Shown in pieces: positions 42,683 to 51,567 of a stretch of DNA of 64,000 nt. The notes under the pieces are model-generated. The model worked only from the letters and a program-made list of their open reading frames with translations, searched no databases and was not told where the DNA came from. Source of the DNA: an uncultured Lachnospiraceae bacterium. GTDB taxonomy: Bacteria > Bacillota > Clostridia > Lachnospirales > Lachnospiraceae. Both the position numbers and the translations under genes were made by a program. The number at the start of each line of letters is the position of its first letter. Within the stretch, counting starts at the first letter, position 1. The DNA lies in NCBI GenBank assembly GCA_949738465.1, contig CATJBQ010000170.1, positions 1 through 64,000 of the forward strand, given 5' to 3'.

Positions 42683-43606
42683 ATGGTGAAGAAAAACTAT
42701 GTATTAGGGCTGGATATAGGGGGAACAAATGTTCGGATTGGCGCGGTCCGGGATGATTTTTCCATGGAAGGCTTCGAGATGGCTTCCAGCGTGGAGATGT
42801 TTGGGGTTCCCGGCGGGGAGATTCCCGCGCTGGCTTCCTATGTGGAGGATTACTGCGGCAGGCATCCGCGGCTGGGGCGTCCGAAGGCCGTCTCCATCGG
42901 CTTTCCTTCCACCGTGGACAAGGAAAAGCGGGTGGTGCTTTCCACGCCAAACCTGCCGGGCTTTAACCAGCTTGCGGTGGTGGAGCTTCTGCAGAAGGAA
43001 ATCGGGATTCCGGTGTACATCAACCGGGACGTCAACCTTCTGATGATGAGCGATATCCACGCCCTTGGGCTGGAGGGGGCGGATATTGTGATCGGCTGTT
43101 ACATCGGTACGGGCCTGGGCAACGCCATCTGCATCGGGGGCCAGATGCTTTCAGGAAAAAACGGCGTGGCCGGGGAGCTGGGCCATGTTCCGGTGCTGGG
43201 GAGTAAGCGTGTCTGCCAGTGCGGCAATGTGGGCTGCATGGAAAATATTGCCTCCGGCAAATATCTGGAGGAGCTGCAGGAGAAGCATTTTCCGGGAGAG
43301 GTGATTTCCCGGCTGTTTGAAACCCACGGGGATAGTCCGGTGCTGCGGGAGTACGTGGAATACCTGTCGGTGGCCGTGGCCCTGGAGATCAATATTTTAG
43401 ATCCGGATTATGTGATTCTGGGAGGCGGCGTGCTGAAAATGCAGGATTTTCCCATGGAGCTTTTAAAAACCTTTATCCGGCAGCATACCAGGAAACCGCT
43501 GCCCCACGACAGTCTTGAGATTGTCATTTCAAAACAGAACCAGGAGAGCGGCGTCATCGGCGCCGGCATGTATGCATTCGCGAGGATGCGGGAAGGAGAT
43601 CTATGA
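42683..43606 (+). CDS. alsK: ROK-family D-allose kinase (AlsK-like)
   Basis: 307 residues. ROK features: phosphate-binding DIGGTNVR, catalytic region YINRDVNLLMM, GVAGELGHVPV and the zinc motif CQCGNVGCME. Details match E. coli AlsK: GFPSTVDKEKRVVLSTPNLP, ILGGGVLKMQDFP and RKPLPH. It would phosphorylate D-allose at O6. It lies 4 nt after alsE and overlaps the next gene (ATGA). Other ROK kinases act on glucose or N-acetyl sugars, but the als neighbours favour allose. Confidence 0.78.
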   Translation: MVKKNYVLGLDIGGTNVRIGAVRDDFSMEGFEMASSVEMFGVPGGEIPALASYVEDYCGRHPRLGRPKAVSIGFPSTVDKEKRVVLSTPNLPGFNQLAVVELLQKEIGIPVYINRDVNLLMMSDIHALGLEGADIVIGCYIGTGLGNAICIGGQMLSGKNGVAGELGHVPVLGSKRVCQCGNVGCMENIASGKYLEELQEKHFPGEVISRLFETHGDSPVLREYVEYLSVAVALEINILDPDYVILGGGVLKMQDFPMELLKTFIRQHTRKPLPHDSLEIVISKQNQESGVIGAGMYAFARMREGDL

Positions 43607-44058
43607 TAGCGCTTGCATCAGACCATGTGGGTCTTACACTGAAAAAAACAATTATGGAGCTTCTTGAGGAAAAGGGTCTTACATACCGGGATTTTGGGAC
43701 CTACAGCCAGGAACGGTGCGATTATCCCGTTTACGGCTCGGCGGCGGCGAAGGCGGTGGCAGAGGGAACCTGTGAGCGGGGGATCGTGATCTGCGGAACC
43801 GGCGTGGGGATTTCCCTTTCCGCCAATAAAATCCACGGCATCCGCTGCGTGGTCTGCAGCGAACCCTATTCCGCAAAATTATCCCGGCTCCATAATAACA
43901 CCAATATGCTGGCCCTCGGCTCCCGGGTGGCGGGGGAGGATCTGGCACGGATGATTGTGGAAACATGGCTGGAGACGCCCTTTGAGGGTGGACGCCATCA
44001 GAGACGGGTGGAGCAGTTGGCAATTTTGGAAGAAAAACAGACATTGGGGGAAGAATAA
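43603..44058 (+). CDS. rpiB: RpiB/AlsI-type sugar-phosphate isomerase
   Basis: 151 residues, LacAB/RpiB family. It opens with MIALASDHVGLTLK and has the catalytic Cys motif ICGTGVGISLSANK and the substrate-binding HNNTNMLALGSR. RpiB interconverts ribose-5-phosphate and ribulose-5-phosphate, and also allose-6-phosphate and allulose-6-phosphate. Between AlsK-like and AlsE-like enzymes the second reaction completes a pathway from allose to fructose-6-phosphate. Its start overlaps the kinase stop. Confidence 0.9.
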   Translation: MIALASDHVGLTLKKTIMELLEEKGLTYRDFGTYSQERCDYPVYGSAAAKAVAEGTCERGIVICGTGVGISLSANKIHGIRCVVCSEPYSAKLSRLHNNTNMLALGSRVAGEDLARMIVETWLETPFEGGRHQRRVEQLAILEEKQTLGEE

Positions 44059-44059
44059 G

Positions 44060-46216
44060 ATGGAGCGTTCTGTTTATTTTGACGGATGGTTAAAAGACCA
44101 GTTTTGTTTTCATCCCAGCATGCCTATGCGTAGCGACTTGGCGCTGGAGGATCTTTTGAGTTTTCACGCCACGATGCTGGTGTGGGCAGGGCTGGGAGGC
44201 GGAAGTATTTCCCTGCCGTTTCTGCACCACGAGGCCTTCGGGCCGGTGGATCCGCGGCTTCGGATGTACGGCTATATGAACGACGCGGAGTTTATCCGCC
44301 GCTGCAACGAGAAGGGCATCAAGCTGTTCGGTATCGTTTTCGAGGTGCAGGGCTGGGAGTTTCCGGCGAAATTCGGGCAGAAGGGCGAGCTTCTGGGGTT
44401 GAATTTTACCGGCGGGGAAACCAACGGCTGGTATGGACTGCGGGAATTTTCCCAGGAGAAATACGAACATTTGTTTGAGAAAAAATGGCGGGATTTTTAT
44501 CCGGAGGGGGTAAAAAACAGCGAGGGACAGGAAGTGACCGATCTTCTGGAGGAGTGCGCCGCCCGGGATTACCACGGCAATCCCATCCATGCCCAGTGGG
44601 TGGAGCAGGAGGGGGACGGGCAGTACTGCTACCAGATGTGCCGGAACAACCCTGTCTGGCGGGAATACCTGAAAAAAATCATTATGCTGCAGATCGACGC
44701 CGGCGTGGCGGGGGTGCAGCTTGACGAGAGCGAGCTTCCCATCACGGCACTGCGCCACGGGGGGTGCTTTTGCAAGGACTGCCGGAAGGGCTTTACCCGG
44801 TATCTGAAGGAGCTTAGGGCAAAGGGAGCCCTCTCCCCGCGCTATGACGATCTGGACCTTGCGGACTTCGATTACAGGGATTATATTCTGGAAAATCACA
44901 TTGATTTCCCCAATGGGGAGGATGTGCCGCTGTTTCGGGAGTACTGGGAGTTCCAACTGACTCAGATCACCAGATATTTTACGGAGCTTACGGACTTTAT
45001 CCGCAGCTACAGCCGCAAGACCCGGGGGGAGGCCGTGCTGGTTTCCGGTAATTTCTTCAACGGTTCTCCGGTGTATTACACCATCCGTGACACCGTGGAT
45101 GTGGTGACCACGGAGATGGAGGCCACTTTGTTCCGGCAGCCCCACTGGTACCGCTATATCAGCGGATTTTCCGGGGATAAGGAGGCGGTGGTGGCGGAAA
45201 ATCCCTACGGGGGCATTGTGCCCGAGCTGGTGGACCAGCTCAATCAGGGGAAGGCGAAGGATCTCTACCGGCTGTTCCTTTTGGAGGCCAGCGCTTACGG
45301 CTGCAATATGGCCATTCCCTACGGCGGCTGGATGGGCAATACCAGGAAGGACGCGTTCTGTCCGCCCAAGGAGGTGACCCGGCAGGTGTCGGATTATCTG
45401 CTGGCCCATGACGGCTGCTTCAGCCGCAGGTCCGGCGCAAATGTGGCGGTGCTGTATAGCTGGCCCAGCTATTACTGGATCGAGTCCACCAAGAAATCCA
45501 CCGGAAATCTCAAGGAGGACGAAAACAGCATTTTATTCTTCACCCCCACCAACCTGGATGACCCAGATACCACGCGGCTGCCCTTCTGGGAGGCGATCCG
45601 CTGGATGAGCGCGCAGCAGGCCATTTACGATGTGGTGACGCTGGGGGGCGGCTTTGTGGAGGACACCTTCAAAGAAGATACCCTCCGGGGGTATGATCTG
45701 GCAGTGGCTCCGGAGTGCACCGTGCTCACGGAAAAACAGAAGAAGGGGCTTATGGCGTATGTGACAGGCGGCGGACGGCTGCTGATATTCGGCAGAATCG
45801 CGGAGGAGGATCCCGCGTTCTTCTCCTGGCTCAAGGATCAGCCCGGCGTATTTTTCTGTGAGAATCCCCAGGAAAAAGCAGCCGCTCTCAAATCCTTCCA
45901 GGAAGGCTACCAGAGGGCTGCGGCGGATCTTGTGACCGTAACCGTCAATAAGCCCGGCCTGGGCATCCAGACCCACTCCCCGAATGGGAGAACGTCAGTT
46001 CACCTTCTGAATTACCGGTACGACGCCCAAGAGGACGCCTGCGTACCCGAAACCGGAATTGTCCTGAAGGTTCCGGTAAAAGAGGAGCCCGAGAAGGTGT
46101 GGTGGCATCCCTTTGGGGAGGAATCAGCGGAACTGAGCCATACTTACGCTGAAGAATGCATTACAGTGGAGATTCCGGCGCTGCGCATCTATGGGATTTT
46201 GGAGGTTGTTTCATAG
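44060..46216 (+). CDS. Putative glycoside hydrolase with GH42-like/trimerisation architecture
   Basis: 718 residues, ATG 44060 one nucleotide after the rpiB stop, with GGGGGA upstream. There is no signal peptide. The first 400 residues look like a TIM barrel of clan-A type (GIKLFGIVFEVQGWEFP, GVAGVQLDESELPI with acidic residues at a strand end). A Cys-rich insert of the GH42/hypothetical-GH kind follows (GGCFCKDCRKGFTRYL), then a flavodoxin-like trimerisation domain (about 465-640; ANVAVLYSWPSYYW, LAVAPECTVLTEKQK, YVTGGGRLLIFG) and a small beta domain. The family could not be fixed by eye. It is the last gene of the als operon, so it may release the sugar that the operon uses. Confidence 0.6.
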   Translation: MERSVYFDGWLKDQFCFHPSMPMRSDLALEDLLSFHATMLVWAGLGGGSISLPFLHHEAFGPVDPRLRMYGYMNDAEFIRRCNEKGIKLFGIVFEVQGWEFPAKFGQKGELLGLNFTGGETNGWYGLREFSQEKYEHLFEKKWRDFYPEGVKNSEGQEVTDLLEECAARDYHGNPIHAQWVEQEGDGQYCYQMCRNNPVWREYLKKIIMLQIDAGVAGVQLDESELPITALRHGGCFCKDCRKGFTRYLKELRAKGALSPRYDDLDLADFDYRDYILENHIDFPNGEDVPLFREYWEFQLTQITRYFTELTDFIRSYSRKTRGEAVLVSGNFFNGSPVYYTIRDTVDVVTTEMEATLFRQPHWYRYISGFSGDKEAVVAENPYGGIVPELVDQLNQGKAKDLYRLFLLEASAYGCNMAIPYGGWMGNTRKDAFCPPKEVTRQVSDYLLAHDGCFSRRSGANVAVLYSWPSYYWIESTKKSTGNLKEDENSILFFTPTNLDDPDTTRLPFWEAIRWMSAQQAIYDVVTLGGGFVEDTFKEDTLRGYDLAVAPECTVLTEKQKKGLMAYVTGGGRLLIFGRIAEEDPAFFSWLKDQPGVFFCENPQEKAAALKSFQEGYQRAAADLVTVTVNKPGLGIQTHSPNGRTSVHLLNYRYDAQEDACVPETGIVLKVPVKEEPEKVWWHPFGEESAELSHTYAEECITVEIPALRIYGILEVVS

Positions 46217-46225
46217 GGTGAGAGG

Positions 46226-46460
46226 GGGCGGGCGGAGCAACTGGTATTCCTCTCTGCTCCGGTTTCGAATCTTAGAGCCTCTAAATGTTCTGGGGTGGTG
46301 TTTGAGGTGAGGACGCAACCGCCCGAGACGCGCCGTCCGTGGCGCGGTTCGGGCTTTCGCCGCCGTCCAGGCGGCGAATTGCTGGATTTTGCGCAGAACA
46401 TTAAGAGGCTCTAGGATTCTCCACAGTCGCAGAGAGAAATACCAGTTGCTCCGCCCGCCC
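46226..46460. repeat. 235-bp palindromic element (67-bp arms with two internal hairpins)
   Basis: The arms at 46226-46292 and 46394-46460 are inverted copies with a few mismatches; matching blocks are GGGCGGGCGGAGCAACTGG at the outer end and AGAGCCTCT with ATGTTCTG at the inner end. The 101-bp centre holds two GC-rich hairpins: CCCGA/TCGGG (46322-46353) and TTCGCCGCC/GGCGGCGAA (46356-46378). The whole can fold as a three-way structure. It could be a MITE-like element or a structured RNA; no gene is recognised in it. Confidence 0.75.
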
Positions 46461-46490
46461 AATCTCAGCTATGAAAAGCCTGCGTTCGGG

Positions 46491-46562
46491 TGGCTAGCGT
46501 CAGTTTTTGGCTTTATGGCAGCGAAATGGTTGGCGTCAGTTTTTGGCTTTATGGCGGCGGAT
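46491..46562. repeat. Two tandem copies of a 36-bp repeat
   Basis: Copies at 46491-46526 and 46527-46562 share GCGTCAGTTTTTGGCTTTATG and differ at about six positions. Since 36 bp is 12 codons, one frame encodes WLASVFGFMAA twice, but there is no credible gene around it. The rest of 46563-46680 shows nothing recognisable. Confidence 0.7.
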
Positions 46563-46680
46563 TGGCCGACGGAACGGATAGCGTTTCATCTGGTTTTGCT
46601 TTTAAGGCCCTGAATGCAATTTTGTTATGGAAATGTAATTTTTAGGCAAGAGACATGTCGGTTTTTCAAACGAGGCTTTC

Positions 46681-46745
46681 CAAAACTGTGACCGGCAAAT
46701 GGCGCCCCATTTGCCCCGCACAATTTTGAAAACCCCTTTTTTCAA
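46681..46745 (+). terminator. Large hairpin with T-run before the GH106-like gene
   Basis: GGCAAATGG and CCATTTGCC pair tightly, with CAAAACTGTG and CACAATTTTG pairing further out. A CCCCTTTTTT stretch follows. It could end transcription from the als operon or attenuate the next gene, whose ATG is at 46790. Confidence 0.5.
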
Positions 46746-46789
46746 AAAAAGTTAAATCAAGAATAAAAAACAAGGAGGAATCCAACAAA

Positions 46790-49700
46790 ATGGCATCCTA
46801 CAACATTTTAACACAGGGAGCCCCCCTGACCCGCGAAAATTTCTTCTCCCCGGCCAGGGAGTTCGGCATCATGCCCTTCTGGTTCTGGAACGGGAAGCTG
46901 ACCTATGAGGAGATGGAATATCAGCTTAGGGAATACTACGACAAGGGAATCCCGGCCATCTACATTCATTCCCGGTTCGGCGTCAACGACCATGTGCCGT
47001 ATATTTCAGAGGACTGGTTTGACCGGGTAAAATTTACCGTGGAGAGGGCCCAGGAAATCGGCCTGCAGGTGTGGGTGTACGACGAATACAACTGGCCCAG
47101 CGGGACGGCGGGGCAGTCCATTATGCGGGATAAGCCCAAGCTCACCAACCGCTATCTGGAGGTGATCGAGGATGACATCCCGGGACAGTATTTTACCTTT
47201 ATGGAGGGGACGGATTCCCGCTATAACGACTTAGAGCAGAGCGAGCCGGTCTACGCCTGCGCCATTCTGAAAAAAGATCTGGAGGAGGGAAATCCCAATT
47301 TTATCAACCTGATGCCCTCCCTCTGCTTTGACAAGGTGATTTCCTGGGAAGCGCCTCCCGGCCCTTGGAAGCTGTTTTATTTTATCGAGCGGCAGGCTGC
47401 CTGGTACGCAGACGTACTCAATCCCGAGACCACCCAGGAGTTTTTGAAACGCACCCATGCGCGCTACAAGGAGACGGTGGGAAGCGAGAACTTCGGGGAT
47501 AAGCTGCGGGGCTTTTACACCGACGAGCCGGCCATGTTTTATTTTGAGATCTTTCACAACAACAAGGCTCTGCCCTGGTCCGCTCAGATGTTCAAGATCT
47601 TCCGGGAGCGGAAGGGCTACGACTTAAAGCCATATCTGCCCATGCTCTATTACGCAATCGGACCGCAGACGGAGCAGGTACGCTACGATTATTTCAGCGC
47701 CCTGTCGGAGCAGTACGAGGAGACCTACTACAAGCAGATCAGCGACTGGTGCCACGAAAACGATACGAATTTTACCGGACATCTTCTGTGTGAGGAGTCC
47801 ATCCGGCTGCATGCCCGCACCGGCGGAAATCTGTTTCACATGCTGCGGCATATGGATATGACGGGGGTGGACCACCTCTATCCGCGGGTGGGAAACCGGG
47901 AAATGCCCAGCGAGCATGTGGCTTTAAAAATCGCCTCCTCGGCGGCCCACCAGAACGGCAGCGAGCGTCTGCTGTGCGAATCCATGGGAGGCCTGTACTG
48001 GGACTGCACCATGGAGCGGATGAAATGGGTGGCTGACTGGGAGTATGTGCTGGGGGTAAACGTTTTAAATCCCCACGGCTTCCACTATTCCATCGAGGGT
48101 TCCAGGAAACGGGACTGGCCGCCCTCCCAGTTCTATCACCATACCTGGTGGCCGGAGTACGCGGATTTTAACCGCTATATCTCCCGGATGGGATATGCCT
48201 TAAGCGGCGGCCGCCATGTGGCGAAGCTGGCGGTGCTGTACCCCATTAATACGGTGTGGGCCACCTATACGCCCCAGGCGCCTACATCTGTAGGCGCGTT
48301 GATTGAGGCGGAATTCCCATACCTGGCGGATCGGCTTTTGCGGATCCATGTGGATTACGATTATCTGGACGAGGATGTGCTGGCTTCCTGTGAACTGCGA
48401 GGCGGCAGGCTTTGTATCCGGGAGGAAGCCTACGAGGCGCTGCTGCTTCCGGCCATGACCCATATTAAGGCTTCTACCCTGGAGGTCTTGGAGCGGTTCG
48501 TGGCGGTCGGCGGAAAGGTGCTGGCGGATACCCTGCTTCCCATGCAGTGCATTTCCGGGGAGGCGGAGAATTTCACGGAGCGCGTGAAAGCACTGTTCGG
48601 CTTTGACGGAAAAACCGTGCGGGAGGCTTACGAGGCGGGGGAGGCGGCCGCTTACGCCCTGCACCGGACAGACCACGGAGCCGGAAGGTGCCTGTTTGCG
48701 GGGGGGACGGGCTTTGCGGCGGAAGGCGGGTTGGAAACGCTGCGCAGCGCAATTCTTGCCCTGGTGGAGCCGGAAATCGCCATAGACAGCCCGGAGATTT
48801 TTTACCTGCATCACGAAAAGGACGGGGAAAACCTTTTTTTCCTGGTAAATCCCACGCCGGAGGCCATCGACGCAACGATCACCTTAGAGGGCCGGTTAGC
48901 CCCCAGCCTGTGGAACTTAGAGGACGGAAGCATCGCTCCCCTTCTGGTATACCAGGTGACAGAGAAGCAGACGACGTTCCAACTGCATTTTGAGCCCTAC
49001 GGCTCAGCATTGTTCAGCGGGGAGGAGTACAAGGGACAGCCCCATCTGGAGGAAGCGGACTTCACGGTGCTGTCCTTTGACGGGACCACCATACGGGGCG
49101 TGGGCGGCGGAGCGGAAAAATCTGCCCTTGCGATATGCCAGGATACCAGGAAACCGTTTTGTGAAAAAATTAACAATCCCACGGTGGAGATTCCGCTGCC
49201 AGATACCTGGGAGTTTACCTTGGACAAGCCCAACTGCATCCTCACCGGCGACTATAAAATGCGCTATGCTAAGGAAGGCGAGGGCGCGGAAACAGCCCGG
49301 GACATCTGCCGAAAGGACTATGACTTTACCGGGTGGTATGATTTTAAAATGGGCGCCTGGGAGATGCAGCTTCCCACCGAGCGGGATACGGAGGAGTATC
49401 CGGTAACGCTGTGGTACGCCGCCAGAATCCAGGCAGATTACGTGCCGGAGGATGCCATGCTCTTAATCGACGGATTTGCCGGGAGCAGCTTTGAACTGTA
49501 TGTAAATGGGGAACTGGTGGAAGGGCCCTTTGGCCGGAGCTGGCTTGACGCGGAGATTCTTTCGGCTCCGGTGGGATCCCTTCTTAAGGAGGGCGTAAAC
49601 ACCGTTGCCGTGAAGCTGACCGTCACCAAAAAGAGCGACGGCATGCTGGATCTTTTGAAAATTACCGGGGATTTCTGTGTGGAGCTTCGGGAGGGACTGC

Positions 49701-50083
49701 CGGTCATCACCGCGCCCCGGCGTCAGATGGCCCTGGGAGACTGGACCGGGATGGGCTATCCCTACTATTCCGGCGCAGGCTGCTACACGGGGACGGTTAC
49801 AGTACCCGAAGGCATGGAAAACTACCGCATCACCCTGAAGGGGGAGGCAGGCTCCGACATCCTGGAGGCTTCCGTCAACGGCGGAGAACTGAAAAAACGG
49901 CTCTGGAGGCCCTACGCCATCGACCTGACCGGGCAGCTTCAGTCCGGAGAAAACCGGCTGACAGTGCGGGTAGTAAACACCCTGGCCAACCTTCTGGAAG
50001 CCCAGATCCTCCCCTCCGGCCCCCAGGCCCTGGCTCTGGTAGCAGAGCCAGTATTCGAGAGAATAGTATCACGGCAACAGTAG
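46790..50083 (+). CDS. GH106-like glycoside hydrolase (alpha-L-rhamnosidase type)
   Basis: 1097 residues, no signal peptide. The start is typical for the GH106/related family: MPFWFWNGKLTYEEMEYQL, then AIYIHSRFG and VWVYDEYNWPSGTAGQ. Further barrel motifs include FYTDEPAMFYFEIF and CESMGGLYWDC. A long beta region follows and the last 200 residues resemble a galactose-binding-like domain (DAMLLIDGFAGSSFELYVNG; NTVAVKLTVTKKSDG). It is intracellular, so it would act on imported small glycosides, perhaps rhamnosides or another unusual sugar. The exact substrate is open. Confidence 0.78.
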   Translation: MASYNILTQGAPLTRENFFSPAREFGIMPFWFWNGKLTYEEMEYQLREYYDKGIPAIYIHSRFGVNDHVPYISEDWFDRVKFTVERAQEIGLQVWVYDEYNWPSGTAGQSIMRDKPKLTNRYLEVIEDDIPGQYFTFMEGTDSRYNDLEQSEPVYACAILKKDLEEGNPNFINLMPSLCFDKVISWEAPPGPWKLFYFIERQAAWYADVLNPETTQEFLKRTHARYKETVGSENFGDKLRGFYTDEPAMFYFEIFHNNKALPWSAQMFKIFRERKGYDLKPYLPMLYYAIGPQTEQVRYDYFSALSEQYEETYYKQISDWCHENDTNFTGHLLCEESIRLHARTGGNLFHMLRHMDMTGVDHLYPRVGNREMPSEHVALKIASSAAHQNGSERLLCESMGGLYWDCTMERMKWVADWEYVLGVNVLNPHGFHYSIEGSRKRDWPPSQFYHHTWWPEYADFNRYISRMGYALSGGRHVAKLAVLYPINTVWATYTPQAPTSVGALIEAEFPYLADRLLRIHVDYDYLDEDVLASCELRGGRLCIREEAYEALLLPAMTHIKASTLEVLERFVAVGGKVLADTLLPMQCISGEAENFTERVKALFGFDGKTVREAYEAGEAAAYALHRTDHGAGRCLFAGGTGFAAEGGLETLRSAILALVEPEIAIDSPEIFYLHHEKDGENLFFLVNPTPEAIDATITLEGRLAPSLWNLEDGSIAPLLVYQVTEKQTTFQLHFEPYGSALFSGEEYKGQPHLEEADFTVLSFDGTTIRGVGGGAEKSALAICQDTRKPFCEKINNPTVEIPLPDTWEFTLDKPNCILTGDYKMRYAKEGEGAETARDICRKDYDFTGWYDFKMGAWEMQLPTERDTEEYPVTLWYAARIQADYVPEDAMLLIDGFAGSSFELYVNGELVEGPFGRSWLDAEILSAPVGSLLKEGVNTVAVKLTVTKKSDGMLDLLKITGDFCVELREGLPVITAPRRQMALGDWTGMGYPYYSGAGCYTGTVTVPEGMENYRITLKGEAGSDILEASVNGGELKKRLWRPYAIDLTGQLQSGENRLTVRVVNTLANLLEAQILPSGPQALALVAEPVFERIVSRQQ

Positions 50084-50162
50084 AGAGATGAGTTGGGTCA
50101 AACCAGGCATTGCAATTTGCCCCAACATCATCAGAATTTAATGAGGAAACGAGGACAACCAT

Positions 50163-51563
50163 ATGAAGCTAGCATTAATCGGTGGCGGCAGCGTCCGCAC
50201 CTACTATTTCGTGGAATCTTTGTTAAAATTTTGTCAAAGGCTTCAGATTACGGAATTGTCCATTATGGACAACGATCCGGTGAAGCTTGAGATTTTCGGC
50301 GGCTTTGCCGTTTATCTGGCCAAAAACAGCGGGGAGAAGCTGGACGTGGAGCTGACCGGGGACTTGAAGATGGCGGTGAAGGATGCGGATTTTGTGGTGA
50401 CGACGGTGCGCGCCGGCCAGGACGCAGCCCGCTGCCAGGACGAGCGGATTGCCTTAAATTACGGGGTGATCGGCCAGGAAACTACGGGGGCGGGGGGATA
50501 TTCCTACGCCACCCGCTCCATCCCTGCCATGCTTGAAATCTGCAAAAATATCAAGGAATACGCAAAGCCGGAGGCGGTCACCTTTAATTTTACCAACCCC
50601 TCCGGGCTGGTGACCCAGGCCATGCACGACGCCGGTTATGAGGTGATCGGCATCTGCGACAACGCCACCGGGATCAAGATGGATCTTTCCAATGCCTTGA
50701 AGGTGGGCGGCGGCGACCTGTACGTGCGGGTGTACGGCCTGAATCATTTATCCTGGGCGGACCGGGTGGAAATCGGGGGCGTGGATATCCTGCCAAAGCT
50801 TTTAAAGCGGGACAGTTTTGTGGAAAATTTCCATCAGTTTGCCTATTTTGACCGGGATCTGATCCGCACCCTTCGAAAGATTCCCAACGGGTATCTGTAC
50901 TATTTTTACCACCGGGAAAAGGCCCTGGCCAATATTTTATCCTCCGGGGCCACCCGCGGGGAAAGTATCCATGCCATCAATCAGCGGATGATGGCGGAAT
51001 TGACAAAAATGGATGTGCATACACAGCCGGAGGAAATGATCGCGGTTTATAAAAAGTACATGCAGGAGCGGGAAGGAAGCTACATGCAGATGGAGACCGG
51101 CGGACTTTCCCATCCGGAGGAAATCGACGTATCCTCTCTGGGGATCGCGGAGCTTGCAGGGGCAAAGGAGAGTCCCGAGATCTACGAGGGTTATGCCGGC
51201 GTGGCATTTAACTACATTGAGAGCAAAATTTTAAATAAGCCCATCGACCTGGCTCTCTGTGTGCCCAATCGGGGCGCCATCGACGGCCTTTCGGAGGACG
51301 ACGTGGTGGAGGTCACCTGTATGGTGGATAAAAACGGCGCGCATCCGGTGCGCATTGGCGCGATGCCCGAGGACGAGTATCTGCTGACAAAAACCATCAA
51401 GCGGTACGAGAAGATGACGGCGGCGGCTGTGCGGGAGCGTTCCTTAGAGCTGGGTACCATGGCTCTGATGCAGCATCCGCTGGTGGGCAGCTATTCCCTG
51501 GCAAAAGCGCTGGTGAAGGAGTATGCGGCGTTAAACGAGCCTTATACCGGGGTCTGGAGGTAA
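50163..51563 (+). CDS. GH4 family glycosidase (6-phospho-glycosidase type)
   Basis: 466 residues, cytoplasmic. It has a Rossmann start MKLALIGGGSVRT, then TTVRAGQDAARCQDE, VIGQETTGAGGYSYATRSIP, FNFTNPSGLVTQA, the metal-binding Cys in VIGICDNATG and the His in YGLNHLSW. This is the pattern of the 6-phospho-beta-glucosidase branch, which uses NAD+ and a divalent metal and works by oxidising C3 of the sugar. It sits 4 nt before a PfkB kinase gene. Whether its substrate is phosphorylated is not shown, as no PTS is present here. Confidence 0.87.
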   Translation: MKLALIGGGSVRTYYFVESLLKFCQRLQITELSIMDNDPVKLEIFGGFAVYLAKNSGEKLDVELTGDLKMAVKDADFVVTTVRAGQDAARCQDERIALNYGVIGQETTGAGGYSYATRSIPAMLEICKNIKEYAKPEAVTFNFTNPSGLVTQAMHDAGYEVIGICDNATGIKMDLSNALKVGGGDLYVRVYGLNHLSWADRVEIGGVDILPKLLKRDSFVENFHQFAYFDRDLIRTLRKIPNGYLYYFYHREKALANILSSGATRGESIHAINQRMMAELTKMDVHTQPEEMIAVYKKYMQEREGSYMQMETGGLSHPEEIDVSSLGIAELAGAKESPEIYEGYAGVAFNYIESKILNKPIDLALCVPNRGAIDGLSEDDVVEVTCMVDKNGAHPVRIGAMPEDEYLLTKTIKRYEKMTAAAVRERSLELGTMALMQHPLVGSYSLAKALVKEYAALNEPYTGVWR

Positions 51564-51567
51564 GGGT

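Noticed and set aside
44090-45409. 439-codon open frame on the minus strand opposite the putative glycosidase
   Set aside because: Shadow of the plus-strand gene, which has a clear barrel and trimerisation domain; the minus product has no family features.
46226-46460. Palindromic element as a simple terminator
   Set aside because: It is far too long, has 67-bp arms and internal hairpins, and no T-run at the end; a terminator-like hairpin is present separately near 46681-46745.
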